Shown here: piece by piece, positions 35,503 to 45,027 of the stretch
Layout of the letters: every line of letters starts with the position of its first letter
Position numbering within the stretch: the stretch's first letter is position 1
NCBI GenBank assembly: GCA_002746975.1
Contig: NVXE01000010.1
Span: 270-64,269, forward strand
Length of the DNA: 64,000 nucleotides
Direction of reading: 5' to 3'
Origin: Bacteroidota bacterium
Lineage (GTDB): Bacteria > Bacteroidota > Bacteroidia > Flavobacteriales_D > Sanyastnellaceae
Translations under genes and position numbers: made by a program
Notes under the pieces: model-generated
Told to the model about the DNA's origin: nothing
The model's database searches: none
The model's input: the letters and a program-made list of their open reading frames with translations, nothing else

Positions 35503-36381
35503 TTATCCAAATACAACCGGATAATTCATCTCTCCATGCCCCATAGGATTGTTGAACGTTACTGGATAGTTCTCAGGTACATGAGCCGAGATTATTTGTT
35601 CCAGAGATAGCCCAAAAGGATTGTCCGAGGTTTGGCCGTCCCTAATAGTATTGTCGCGTAAATCTGAAAATGTTCCTACGATAAGGCCATCTGCCTTTTC
35701 GAAAACTCCAGCAAGCTTGAAGGCAAGTAACATTCTATCTATGTGGTATAAATATTCATCTAAATCTTCAATCAAAATATAGCAGTTTTCGACTTTAGGA
35801 AAATAAGGGGTACCTAGCAAGCTATATAGGACACTCAGGTTTCCTCCTACTATTTTAACTTTTGGAATATTTGGGATTACCTCTAATTCACCTTTAAGTG
35901 TTTTCCAAAATTCCCTAATGTGAGTTTTGTTAGTTGATGCAAAAGTCGAAGCCACAGGAGCATGTAAACAAGCAATTCCTTGATTTACCGACCAAGAAAG
36001 TAACGCTGTGACATCAGAAAATCCGATTATCCATGTTGGGTCATCGAGATATGCTCCGATTTCGAGAAGTGGCAATATTCGACCACAACCATAACCGCCG
36101 CGTAAAGCCCAAATCGCTCTTACGCTCTTATCTCGAAACGCGGAATTGATAATTGCCGCACGATGAGCGTCCGAGCCGCCCTTAAAATTCGCATCACCAG
36201 AAAATTGGTGATCTCGAGCCTCAAGTCCGCTTGGTATAACTGGAGTAAATCCAGCGGCTCGTACAACCGAGGCGGCCTCTTGAATAAGAGCCGGTGAGGC
36301 GAATCGTGCAGGAGCAGCGAGCATGATTTTATCGCCCTCTTTCAAATAATGTGGTCTAATTCCGTACTTAACTTTCGACAT
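35503..36381 (-). CDS. ldcA: LD-carboxypeptidase (peptidase family S66, LdcA-like)
   Basis: A 292-residue serine peptidase that trims the terminal D-Ala from murein tetrapeptides during cell-wall recycling. The nucleophile is Ser122 in GFSDVTALL. WALRGGYGCGRILPLL, KIVGGNLSVLYSLLGTP, LIEDLDEYLYHIDRML (catalytic Glu region) and the C-terminal MGHGEMNYPV (catalytic His) are present. It stops only a few residues after that His motif, so the usual last part is short. Starts at 36387 or 36381 fit the family; the longer TTG frame from 36453 would leave no room for the divergent metG promoter. Confidence 0.87.
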   Translation of the reverse strand: MSKVKYGIRPHYLKEGDKIMLAAPARFASPALIQEAASVVRAAGFTPVIPSGLEARDHQFSGDANFKGGSDAHRAAIINSAFRDKSVRAIWALRGGYGCGRILPLLEIGAYLDDPTWIIGFSDVTALLSWSVNQGIACLHAPVASTFASTNKTHIREFWKTLKGELEVIPNIPKVKIVGGNLSVLYSLLGTPYFPKVENCYILIEDLDEYLYHIDRMLLAFKLAGVFEKADGLIVGTFSDLRDNTIRDGQTSDNPFGLSLEQIISAHVPENYPVTFNNPMGHGEMNYPVVFG

Positions 36382-36428
36382 GTTCATCTTTAGTTGGTGT
36401 GAAGTTAATGAGTCTGGGAGTAGTGAGG

Positions 36429-36436
36429 TATTTTTG
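36429..36436 (+). promoter_or_regulatory. Possible -7 box of metG
   Basis: TATTTTTG, an exact TAnnTTTG match. Six bases later comes an ATG that opens a five-codon frame (36443-36460, Met-Asn-Phe-Asn-Asn-stop); the metG ATG follows at 36463. Confidence 0.45.
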
Positions 36437-36462
36437 GGCTTCATGAATTTCAATAATTAGGA

Positions 36463-38553
36463 ATGAATTCTATTCGCACACCTAAAAGACGACTTATAAC
36501 ATCAGCGCTTCCCTACGCAAACGGCCCAATACATATAGGTCACATTGCTGGTGCTTATCTTCCTGCTGACATATACGTTAGGTATTTAAGAAGCATGTGC
36601 GAAGATGTTGTTTGGGTTTGTGGCAGCGATGAGCACGGTGCTGCAATTACTTTGAGAGCGAAAAAGGATGGTACAACACCTCAAGAAATCGTTGATAAGT
36701 ATCACGTGGAAATGCAAGAAGCATTCTCGGGATTAGACATCAGCTTCGATCATTATAGCAGAACTTCGAGCAAGAAGCATCATAAAGTTGCTCAAGAGTT
36801 TTTTTTACAATTACTTAAAAACGACAGCTTCGAGGTAAAAACTCAAGATCAGTATTTCGACGAAGAGGCAGACCAATTTCTAGCAGATAGATATATTACA
36901 GGCACCTGCCCTAAGTGCAATGCATCTGATGCTTATGGAGACCAATGCGAGAAATGTGGCGCCACTCTCTCTCCTACAGATTTGATAAATCCTAAATCAA
37001 CTTTAAGTGGAGCAAAACCTATTCTTAAACCAACGACTTTATGGTATTTACCTATGGGTCGCCATGAAGATTGGCTAAGGGATTACATAGAGAATGGAAT
37101 GCTCGACGGTATCCCTCACCATAACGCTAAGGCATGGAAAAGTCACGTTGTGGGGCAATGTAAGAGTTGGATTGATGGAGGATTACAGAGTAGAGCTATG
37201 ACACGCGACCTTAAATGGGGTGTTCCTGTTCCTATTGAAGGAGCAGAAGGAAAAGTGCTATACGTTTGGCTTGATGCTCCGATTGGATATATAACTGCCA
37301 CAATGGAATGGGCGGAAAAAAATGGTCAGGATTGGAAAGATTGGTGGCAAAATTCCGACACAGATTTACTTCATTTCATAGGTAAAGACAACATCGTTTT
37401 CCATTGTCTCATTTTCCCGATTTTACTCAAACAGCACGGTGGTTATATACTCCCAAGCCAAGTTCCTGCAAATGAATTTATGAATCTTGAAGGAGCTAAA
37501 ATTAGCACTTCTAGAAATTGGGCTGTATGGGTTAGTGAATACCTAGAGAGCTTTCCCGAAGGGTCTGACACAATGCGATATGTTCTCGCATCGTTGATGC
37601 CTGAACAACGCGATAGCGAGTTTACTTGGTTAGATTATAAAGACAGAATCAACAATGAACTCGCGGACGTGCTTGGAAATTTCGTAAATAGAATTGTCGT
37701 TCTTACACGAAAATATTACAATGGATCAGTACCTAAAACACCAGCCCCTAGTTCCCTCAATAATGTCGATAAAGCTCTAATTGAATCACTTTCTAAAGCT
37801 CCAGCCAAAATCGGCGACCTTATTTCCAGACATCGATTTCGCGAAGCTCAATTAGAAGCTATGAATGTTGCTCGTTTGGGAAACAAATACCTCACTGAGG
37901 AAGAACCTTGGAAGGTTCAAAAAACTAACCCTGAACGTGTTAAAACCATTATGTATCTAGCATGTCAGGTAGTCGGTAATCTCGGGATAGTTTTGGAGCC
38001 TTTTCTACCTCGTACTGCTGAAAAGCTAAGAGTTTCATTTGGAATTCCTCAAGCCAAATGGTCTGATACTTCACCTAACATTGTGAATCCAGACACAATA
38101 CTAGGAGACCTTCCAATACTATTTACAAAAATTGAAACAGAAACTATAGAAGCAGAAATTGCCAAACTAGGCAGTAAAGATGACGCTTCAGATAACGAGA
38201 ATAACTCTAATATTATGCCCATAAAAGATTCTACAACTTTCGATAATTTCACGGCTATGGATTTAAGAGTGGCTACTGTTACTGAGTGTATTCCTATAAA
38301 AAAGACGAAAAAACTCCTTCAGTTAACTGTCGATACGGGGCTTGACACTCGAACTGTAGTTTCAGGAATTGCCGAGCACTTTTCTCCAGAAGATGTTATA
38401 GGTAGAAAAGTCGTTTTACTCGCAAATCTCGCCCCTCGAAATATTCGTGGTGTAGAAAGTCAAGGAATGATTTTAATGGCTTCTACAAGTGATGGAGGCC
38501 TTAGATTTATCACTCCCGAAGAAGGAGTAAATTCAGGAGATGTAATTAGCTAA
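36463..38553 (+). CDS. metG: Methionyl-tRNA synthetase
   Basis: A 696-residue class I synthetase. ATP site: PYANGPIHIGHIAGAY (HIGH motif) near residue 22. The knuckle has CPKCNASD and CEKCG (four Cys, zinc). The KMSKS loop appears as GAKISTSRN near 345. The anticodon domain follows (WAVWVSEY, DYKDRINNELADVLGNFVNR). The C-terminal part (about 590-696, FDNFTAMDLRVATVTEC, GIAEHFSPEDVIGRKVVLLANLAPR) is an EMAPII/OB tRNA-binding domain that drives dimer formation. Full length for the long, Bacteroidota form. Confidence 0.95.
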   Translation: MNSIRTPKRRLITSALPYANGPIHIGHIAGAYLPADIYVRYLRSMCEDVVWVCGSDEHGAAITLRAKKDGTTPQEIVDKYHVEMQEAFSGLDISFDHYSRTSSKKHHKVAQEFFLQLLKNDSFEVKTQDQYFDEEADQFLADRYITGTCPKCNASDAYGDQCEKCGATLSPTDLINPKSTLSGAKPILKPTTLWYLPMGRHEDWLRDYIENGMLDGIPHHNAKAWKSHVVGQCKSWIDGGLQSRAMTRDLKWGVPVPIEGAEGKVLYVWLDAPIGYITATMEWAEKNGQDWKDWWQNSDTDLLHFIGKDNIVFHCLIFPILLKQHGGYILPSQVPANEFMNLEGAKISTSRNWAVWVSEYLESFPEGSDTMRYVLASLMPEQRDSEFTWLDYKDRINNELADVLGNFVNRIVVLTRKYYNGSVPKTPAPSSLNNVDKALIESLSKAPAKIGDLISRHRFREAQLEAMNVARLGNKYLTEEEPWKVQKTNPERVKTIMYLACQVVGNLGIVLEPFLPRTAEKLRVSFGIPQAKWSDTSPNIVNPDTILGDLPILFTKIETETIEAEIAKLGSKDDASDNENNSNIMPIKDSTTFDNFTAMDLRVATVTECIPIKKTKKLLQLTVDTGLDTRTVVSGIAEHFSPEDVIGRKVVLLANLAPRNIRGVESQGMILMASTSDGGLRFITPEEGVNSGDVIS

Positions 38554-38573
38554 CCTACCTAATAATCAACACG

Positions 38574-39095
38574 ATGTCAGTACTTTCTACTATAAAAAAA
38601 CGTTTCAGCCCCTACACTTACGAAAAAACAAGCATTAGCTTAGAAGAAATCGAGTCTGCTTTCGAAGCGGCGAGATGGGCACCGTCAGGGTACAATAGCC
38701 AACCGTGGAGATTTGTTTTCGCGTCTAGAGACAACTTAAATTTCGAAACACTACTGTCTTTTGCAGTTGAAGCTAATCGAGAGTGGATGCAACATTCTGG
38801 AGCTATAGTGGTCATTCTTGCGAAAACACTAAGTGACTACAATGGCAAGAAGGATGAGTCTGCTGAGTATTGTACTGGTCTTGCTGTAGGCCAAATGCTT
38901 GTCGAATTAACGGCTTTAGGACTACAGGCTCACCAAATTGGAGGGTTCGACCATAAAGCTCTATCCCTTCACCTAAAATTACCTAATGGGGTTTTACCCA
39001 TGGCAATGATGGCCATTGGTGTTACCGAAGAAGAACCCAAAGATGATAGGCAACGAGAGAGTTTGACTACTCTTATTTCTAACGAAATAAGTTAA
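38574..39095 (+). CDS. Nitroreductase-family protein
   Basis: A 173-residue FMN-binding protein. Family signs: RFSPYTYEKTSISLEEIESAFEAARWAPSGYNSQPWRFVF (FMN phosphate and ring contacts), a central AVGQMLVELTALGLQAHQIGGFD and MAMMAIGVTEEEP near the end. It probably reduces nitro- or quinone-type compounds with NAD(P)H as a dimer; substrate unknown. It lies 20 bases after metG, and its last 4 bases overlap the stop of the T9SS protein on the other strand. Confidence 0.85.
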   Translation: MSVLSTIKKRFSPYTYEKTSISLEEIESAFEAARWAPSGYNSQPWRFVFASRDNLNFETLLSFAVEANREWMQHSGAIVVILAKTLSDYNGKKDESAEYCTGLAVGQMLVELTALGLQAHQIGGFDHKALSLHLKLPNGVLPMAMMAIGVTEEEPKDDRQRESLTTLISNEIS

Positions 39096-40348
39096 TCCTG
39101 TTTTGCGACGATAAACGACTCGCGAACTATTCCATTCTGAGTCTGCACCAATAGTATGTATGTGCCATTAGAATAACCACTTACATCAATAGAGGTGGTT
39201 TTTGTCGATATAGTAAACTCTTGAACTTTGCTACCTGTTGATGAGAAAATCTTACAAACGTAATTTGGCCTAATTAATTCAGAAGTAAAAGATAGTGATA
39301 TTTCTGAAGATGCCGGATTGGGAAAAATCGAGACGCCTAAATCATGGTTTATCTGCTCAATACCTAATAGAATATCTACATTCATGACAGATGCTTGGCC
39401 CTCACAGTTTCCTGAATTTGATGCTATCACTGAAACTGAGCCAGTAGTTGATGTACCTGACCACTCAACTAATATTGAAGACGTTCCTTGACCACTAATA
39501 ATTGTTCCTCCATCAGCAGTCCATAAATAGTTTTCTGCGCCTTCATCACATGAGTAAGACCACTCTGTAATTGTGCCCTGTAAGTCAACATTCTCGTCAC
39601 CCACTATCACGCCCGCTGATGGGCCATATTCACACTCGTCATTCATCCACGCCGAATCGTCGTAATTACATGCTTCCAAATCCATACATTGAGTAGGAGC
39701 GTAAAGAACAGGTAGAAGTAACCTTACGTCCGGGTCTTGAATTCCCCAAGGGAAGATTTGAACGTAAAATGATCCAGAAAGAGTACCCGACGTAGTTATT
39801 TGGGCCATAAGGACCTTAAGATCATTACCTGCAAAACCAGGGCTGGAAGCACCAAGCCCAGGGTAAAGTGTAACCCAAGCATTACCAATCTGGGTATTTG
39901 CGTAAACATTCTCACCAGCTTCAAATGCTGTGAAAGCATCGTATGTAGGGTCTGGAAGAGCCAAAATTTCTATATCTGAATATGAGTTTTCTGCACCTAT
40001 TGTAAACCAGCTATCAAATTCTAAATTCGGGAAGGCTGTGAAAAATGCAGGGTTTATTGCGGTTGCAAAAACTTCACTTGCAGAAGGATGTTGATACCAG
40101 GCTGGAGTAGATGTTGACTCTAAAATCCATGGGTTTTCTGTAATCCCTGTGCATGCAGATAAGAAGTCATTAACATCTAACATGTGTAAATACATCCTCC
40201 AAGTAGTCATACCTGCTAATTCTCCCTCAGTATGAACAGCGTATTCTTCAAGTCCTATCCAATACTCATCAGGACCTTGTGCTAAGACTGAAGTAAACGA
40301 CGCTATTGATATAGTAAAGATTATTGCACCTTTTATAATATTTTTCAT
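39092..40348 (-). CDS. Secreted protein with T9SS type A sorting domain
   Basis: A 418-residue exported protein. Signal peptide about 1-23 (cut after VLAQ). The first 220 residues form an unnamed domain with repeated W and Y (EYWIGLEEYAVHTE, TTWRMYLHML). A Cys/Asp block (CMDLEACNYDDSAWMNDECEYG), common in Flavobacteriia surface proteins, follows. An Ig-like domain covers about 250-320 (NYLWTADGGTIISGQGT), and the last 85 residues are a T9SS sorting domain (VSIFPNPASSEISLSF ... FIVAKQD). It should be secreted by the Por system and linked to the surface. Function unknown. Confidence 0.85.
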   Translation of the reverse strand: MKNIIKGAIIFTISIASFTSVLAQGPDEYWIGLEEYAVHTEGELAGMTTWRMYLHMLDVNDFLSACTGITENPWILESTSTPAWYQHPSASEVFATAINPAFFTAFPNLEFDSWFTIGAENSYSDIEILALPDPTYDAFTAFEAGENVYANTQIGNAWVTLYPGLGASSPGFAGNDLKVLMAQITTSGTLSGSFYVQIFPWGIQDPDVRLLLPVLYAPTQCMDLEACNYDDSAWMNDECEYGPSAGVIVGDENVDLQGTITEWSYSCDEGAENYLWTADGGTIISGQGTSSILVEWSGTSTTGSVSVIASNSGNCEGQASVMNVDILLGIEQINHDLGVSIFPNPASSEISLSFTSELIRPNYVCKIFSSTGSKVQEFTISTKTTSIDVSGYSNGTYILLVQTQNGIVRESFIVAKQD

Positions 40349-40443
40349 TTTACTTCAACTTTGTAGATTCCGAAAATACAACTGACTGACCTAAGTTTAT
40401 ACCTAAAAAACAAAAAAGAATCCACCCTATAAAACATACTGTT

Positions 40444-41016
40444 TTACCAGCCAAAGCCGATATTCACTCCAAGGCGAACACCGTTTCCTCCACCAAACAA
40501 GGGCTCATCCTCCTCTACAGACTCGTCAAACCAGTTTGTTGTAACGTTCTTAAACTGTGGCCCGACGAAAGCATCTACTAGAACACCATCTCCATACCAT
40601 TGGAAGCCAAGTACCGCAGCTGCTCCATTTGCTGTTCTAGCAAACCAGTCAGATCCATCAATAGATTGAGTCACCGAACGGAATCTTCCGAGAGCTCCAA
40701 TGTAAAATCCATCACAAGCATCTCCGCTTGGGTAGAACCTAACTTCTGGAATTACAATATATCCAACTCGTTTGTACGTAATTATATTTGTTTCAAGAGT
40801 AATAGGGTCGATTGAACTTGTGGTACCATTTCCTGTAATCAGGCCTGCTGAAAGTTGAACTGAAAATTTGTCATTAATTGCATGTTCATACCCCATATGA
40901 TATTGACCAGCGAAGAAGCCTAAAGGGTTGACTTTTATTACGTGTTGAGGTCCTTTAGACTGTGCAGAAATTGAGGTTACTATTAAAAGGAACGAGATAA
41001 AGAAAGTGTTTTTCAT
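40444..41016 (-). CDS. Outer-membrane-barrel protein (DUF3575-like)
   Basis: A 190-residue exported protein. Signal peptide about 1-18 (cut after ISAQ), then VIKVNPLGFFAGQYHMGYEHAIN, the usual start of DUF3575-type small barrels, and alternating strands (FSVQLSAGLITGNG, YIVIPEVRFYPSG, FYIGALGRFRS). It ends in VRLGVNIGFGW, a proper barrel end. It lies 26 bases after the TonB receptor gene in the same direction, so the two are probably co-transcribed. No substrate can be given. Confidence 0.72.
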   Translation of the reverse strand: MKNTFFISFLLIVTSISAQSKGPQHVIKVNPLGFFAGQYHMGYEHAINDKFSVQLSAGLITGNGTTSSIDPITLETNIITYKRVGYIVIPEVRFYPSGDACDGFYIGALGRFRSVTQSIDGSDWFARTANGAAAVLGFQWYGDGVLVDAFVGPQFKNVTTNWFDESVEEDEPLFGGGNGVRLGVNIGFGW

Positions 41017-41042
41017 AATATATAACTTGTGATTGTTGGGGA

Positions 41043-43877
41043 TTAAAAGCCGATTTTAAGTGAGAAAGATAGTGTACGACCATATGACCAATACCCTTCC
41101 AGTTTACCGTTATCAACAGTTCCTTGGGTTTTAACTCCCGTTTGTGGGTTTGTAAACCACGTTTCGTCAGCTTCGTTCATGAAAATCGTGTTCATTGCAT
41201 TCTGTATATTAAGTCCTAGACGAACATTAAGACCTCTAGCTCTTGTATTCCAACTGATGTTTGCATCCAAATATCCATAATCTGGTACTTGCACCGGCTG
41301 AACACCTATTCTACTCTCGTCAGACCTGTCTCTATCAATTTCAAATTGTGCAAAAAGATCCATGTTATACACGTAGCTTGCGCCTATACGGAAGTTTTTA
41401 GGTAGATCCATTCTTGCTTGTATTCCAAACTGTGTTTGGGGAGCATCACCGACTTTCAAACCGGCCGAATATATATAAAGGCTATCAATAATTTGATTTG
41501 TTTCTTCGTCCAAAATGTCAGCTTCTACATCATTATCCCAACGCCAATCCCCGATACTTATGAGGCCTCCTATTTCAAGAGACGGTAGTGGTTTAGTCCT
41601 GAATTCTAATTCTATTCCATCGTGGGTTTCGATTAAACCTCTCACAAAAGCACGGTATTCCGTTCCGTCAGGCCTTAGAAGTGGACCCGACATTATCGTC
41701 TTATCCTTCCATCTAGTATGATATACATTAAGGTCAAACGTAGCTCTAGCAAGACGAATCCTATAGCCAAGCTCTAGGGCATCAACTTTTTCATTTACTA
41801 GATTTTCATTGCTAAGTACGTTTTGGTAATTCGGGAATACATTTCTAATGAATGGGGCACGAGAATACACGCCTGCATTGACATAGATGTGGTTCGTTTC
41901 TGTAACGGCATAGCTACCGCCCGCTTTTGCATTATATCCAGGAGCGCTGGCTTTTTCACTCCAAGCTCCGTACATGAATTGATCTGTTGTGATATAATTG
42001 CCAGTTGCTTCATCATATTCTGTGACTGCTTGTATACCTGTCTCGTCATACCTAAAGTAAGTATAAGGATCGTAACGTCTGTAGCCGGTATAGCTGCCTG
42101 TCGCGGCAACGAAACCTGAGATACGTTCACTTTTGTATTCGAGTTGAGTGAAAAAGCCCGCATATTTCACTATCCCCACGTTATCGTAGTCCACAACATC
42201 GCCTTCCGTCGCCATTAATTCGTAAGCAGGGTTAATACCATACCCTGTGGAACTAGAAAAGGATTGCATGTAGAAATCCCCTCCAAGTAAATTAGAGGTA
42301 CGCGTAAAATGTTTACCCTCATAATATCTCATATCAACTCCTGCAATCAAACTTAGATTAGGGGATAATTCCGATCTTAAAGTGCTTAAAATTCCAGTCC
42401 AAAAATGTTCATTATGAGCATTCTCGATAACGCTCCTAGCTCGTCCTCCAACTAAAGTGTCCCCATTAATAATAACTGGTGAACCCTTATGTTGAAGTGT
42501 ATCAACCCAAGCACCACTATTCTCATCGTAAGCAATTTCAAATGCGGGATATGTTACAGGCAAAGTACTCGTTACATTAGAATTATATAGGAAATCCCAA
42601 TCTCTAGTTGTTTTAACTGTACTACCATCATAGAGGGTGGCGTAATCTCTAGGATTACTCGTTCCATCATACCGTGAACCATATCCTTTGCCAAAACTTA
42701 CATAAGCAGATGTTGAAATATGAGTTCTTTCACTCAATTGAAAATAATGATTTAATGCGATCTGAGGTTTATGATATCCATTCACTCTCGAGTTTAAAAT
42801 TTCTCCATCCAAATACCCCCAATCATCATTCCATTTATGACCTTCATATCCAAGAGAATCCGGAAGGGAATTTATTTGGTTAAATCTATCAACAGTAAGT
42901 AATCCACGTCGTTGCCCATGAGTTTGAGGAGCCCCTATAGCTGTAAAGACAATTCTATGTCCGCCGAAATCTTTCGCCGCTGTAAGGAAATAACTCCATG
43001 CATCTACAAACGTAGCATCTACATACCCATCTCCATAAGTACGAGATCCGATAGCGCTCACTGCCCAACCACTACTCATCTTACCCGTACTTAGAGATAG
43101 CATGTGCTTTGTAGTACCATAATCCGTTATCGAAGTTCGAAAACTCCCCCCCTTTCTTACATCCGTCGCCTTCGTTACAATGTTAATTGTACCTCCCACA
43201 GAGTTTATGGCAAGCTTAGAAGCTCCAAGTCCCCTTTGGACTTGCATTGTGCGAACCGCATCGCCCAAACCAGCCCAATTAGACCAGTAAACCCATCCGT
43301 TTTCCATGTCATTAACAGGGATTCCGTTTACAAGAACGGCAACGTTACGTTGGTCGAATCCCCTAATATTAATTCGTGAATCTCCATAACCACCACCACC
43401 TTTAGTGGCGTAAATCCCCGGTGTGAAATTGAGAACTTCCACAAGTTCCCTATCGCCAATTTTTTCTTCTATTTCTCGAGCATCAATTGTCGAAACAGCA
43501 ACGGGAGTAGCTCTATCAACAGCGACAGAAGCAATTACATTAGCTTCTTCTAGCCCTATAGAACTGGGCTCTAAAATTATTTCCCCCATATTCATAAGCC
43601 CCGAACCGGTGAGCGAAATGTATTTCTTCACCTTAGAGTATCCCATTGTGGTTGCTATAAGGTTCGTTTGGCCTTGAGCACGAGTTTTAAATTGGAAAAA
43701 TCCGTCAAAATCTGTAAAGGCTCCTTCGTTAAAGTCTTCTAGATAAACTGAGGCGCCTATCAAGCCTATTCCGGAAGACGAATCTATTACCCTACCGCGA
43801 ATCGTGGTTTGGGCTGACACATCTTTAGATAAAAGAATCGCAATCGCCGAAATAGCGAAAAATTTGATGAAATACAT
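41043..43877 (-). CDS. SusC/RagA-like TonB-dependent receptor
   Basis: A 944-residue outer-membrane receptor. The ATG at 43877 gives a signal peptide (cut after VSAQ); an earlier start would add 11 charged residues. A carboxypeptidase-D-like regulatory domain follows (TTIRGRVIDSSSGIGLIGASVYLEDFNEG), then the plug (LVEVLNFTPGIYATKGGGGYGDSRINIRGFDQRNVAVLVNG; SKLAINSVGGTINIVTK), and a 22-strand barrel ending in LSFSLKIGF. The plug is of the Fe-siderophore or small-ligand type rather than the SusC polysaccharide type, and no SusD gene is nearby. Energised by TonB-ExbBD, not in the window. Confidence 0.85.
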   Translation of the reverse strand: MYFIKFFAISAIAILLSKDVSAQTTIRGRVIDSSSGIGLIGASVYLEDFNEGAFTDFDGFFQFKTRAQGQTNLIATTMGYSKVKKYISLTGSGLMNMGEIILEPSSIGLEEANVIASVAVDRATPVAVSTIDAREIEEKIGDRELVEVLNFTPGIYATKGGGGYGDSRINIRGFDQRNVAVLVNGIPVNDMENGWVYWSNWAGLGDAVRTMQVQRGLGASKLAINSVGGTINIVTKATDVRKGGSFRTSITDYGTTKHMLSLSTGKMSSGWAVSAIGSRTYGDGYVDATFVDAWSYFLTAAKDFGGHRIVFTAIGAPQTHGQRRGLLTVDRFNQINSLPDSLGYEGHKWNDDWGYLDGEILNSRVNGYHKPQIALNHYFQLSERTHISTSAYVSFGKGYGSRYDGTSNPRDYATLYDGSTVKTTRDWDFLYNSNVTSTLPVTYPAFEIAYDENSGAWVDTLQHKGSPVIINGDTLVGGRARSVIENAHNEHFWTGILSTLRSELSPNLSLIAGVDMRYYEGKHFTRTSNLLGGDFYMQSFSSSTGYGINPAYELMATEGDVVDYDNVGIVKYAGFFTQLEYKSERISGFVAATGSYTGYRRYDPYTYFRYDETGIQAVTEYDEATGNYITTDQFMYGAWSEKASAPGYNAKAGGSYAVTETNHIYVNAGVYSRAPFIRNVFPNYQNVLSNENLVNEKVDALELGYRIRLARATFDLNVYHTRWKDKTIMSGPLLRPDGTEYRAFVRGLIETHDGIELEFRTKPLPSLEIGGLISIGDWRWDNDVEADILDEETNQIIDSLYIYSAGLKVGDAPQTQFGIQARMDLPKNFRIGASYVYNMDLFAQFEIDRDRSDESRIGVQPVQVPDYGYLDANISWNTRARGLNVRLGLNIQNAMNTIFMNEADETWFTNPQTGVKTQGTVDNGKLEGYWSYGRTLSFSLKIGF

Positions 43878-43923
43878 GTTAATCAGCTTGGTTCGGGTGC
43901 AAAATAACACTCAAATTCGAAAA

Positions 43924-44928
43924 TTAACCCCAGCGATTCTGTTTGTTTAAAAATTCTGCTATTTGTATTGTATTAGTGGCTGCTCCTTTGCGGAGATTAT
44001 CGCTTACTATCCACAGGTGTAGCCCTTTTGAGTTTGATAGATCTCTACGTAATCGGCCAACGAATACATCGTCCTTTCCATGAGCCGAAATAGGCATAGG
44101 GTATTCTAAATCATCCGGGTTATCCTGCAGAATAACGCCTGGGAAACTTGAAAGTAAATCTCTTACTTGCGACATCTCGAAATTCTTTTCGAATTCGAGA
44201 AAAACCGATTCGCCATGTCCGCCAACTACAGGAACTCTTACAGCGGTACAACTAAGAGAAATTGAATCGTCCTTCATAATCTTCTTCGTCTCGTGATGAA
44301 CCTTCATCTCTTCACGAGTATAGCCGTTAGCCTCAAAGATATCGCAGTGTGGTAAGCAATTTTTATCGATCTGATAAGGATAAACTTGTTCGGAAGGGAT
44401 TCGTCCTGCCCGTTCATCTTCCATTTGGGCTACAGCTGCCTGACCAGTCCCCGTAACACTCTGATACGTGCTCACAACTCCTCTAATTATCTTGAATGAA
44501 TCGTGTAACGGCTTGAGTACCATAACGAGCTGCATGGTGGTACAATTAGGATTTGCTATGATCAAATCACTCGCGCACAACTGATCTCCATTTACCTCAG
44601 GGACGACTAATTTATAATCCGGATGCATCCTCCAAGCAGAGCTGTTATCAACTACAGTAGTTCCCACAGCCGCGAACTTAGGTGCCCACTCTAAGCTAGT
44701 TTTACCCCCAGCAGAAAAAAGCGCTACATCAGGGACTTCAGCTAAAGCAGACTCTAACCCCATCACCACTACTTCCCCCTTTCCAAAAGCGATTTTTTTT
44801 CCCACCGACCTCTCTGATGCAACCGCAAGCAACTCATCAACTGGAAAATTTCTCTCCTCAAGAGTTCTAAGCATAGTTCTTCCAACTAAACCGGTAGCGC
44901 CAATGACTGCAATACGTAATGATTTCAT
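43924..44928 (-). CDS. asd: Aspartate-semialdehyde dehydrogenase
   Basis: A 334-residue cytoplasmic enzyme that reduces aspartyl phosphate to aspartate semialdehyde, on the way to lysine, threonine, methionine and diaminopimelate. The NADP-binding motif is IAVIGATGLVGRTML (6-20). NSSAWRM (95-101) is a phosphate contact, the nucleophile is Cys129 in ANPNCTTMQ, and GHGESVFLEF near 233 carries the catalytic His. Full length and of the common bacterial type. Its -7 box is 4 bases from the ATG. Confidence 0.93.
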   Translation of the reverse strand: MKSLRIAVIGATGLVGRTMLRTLEERNFPVDELLAVASERSVGKKIAFGKGEVVVMGLESALAEVPDVALFSAGGKTSLEWAPKFAAVGTTVVDNSSAWRMHPDYKLVVPEVNGDQLCASDLIIANPNCTTMQLVMVLKPLHDSFKIIRGVVSTYQSVTGTGQAAVAQMEDERAGRIPSEQVYPYQIDKNCLPHCDIFEANGYTREEMKVHHETKKIMKDDSISLSCTAVRVPVVGGHGESVFLEFEKNFEMSQVRDLLSSFPGVILQDNPDDLEYPMPISAHGKDDVFVGRLRRDLSNSKGLHLWIVSDNLRKGAATNTIQIAEFLNKQNRWG

Positions 44929-44932
44929 TTGG

Positions 44933-44940
44933 CTAAGGTA
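44933..44940 (-). promoter_or_regulatory. -7 box of asd (leaderless)
   Basis: The - strand reads TACCTTAG, 4 bases before the asd ATG. It differs from TAnnTTTG by one base. No clear -33 TTG at the expected distance. Confidence 0.4.
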
Positions 44941-44989
44941 ATTTTTACCTCATGACTTTATAAGCGTATCAATCTGATTTGTGAACGGT

Positions 44990-45020
44990 TTTGTGATGAT
45001 TAATCGTTGCCTGAAATTTG
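44990..45020 (+). promoter_or_regulatory. Promoter of the lamin-tail surface protein
   Basis: TTTG (44990-44993), exactly 19 bases, then GAAATTTG (45013-45020), which fits TAnnTTTG apart from the first base. The box ends 7 bases before the ATG at 45028, favouring that ATG over the TTG at 45007. Confidence 0.5.
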
Positions 45021-45027
45021 CTGCGTG

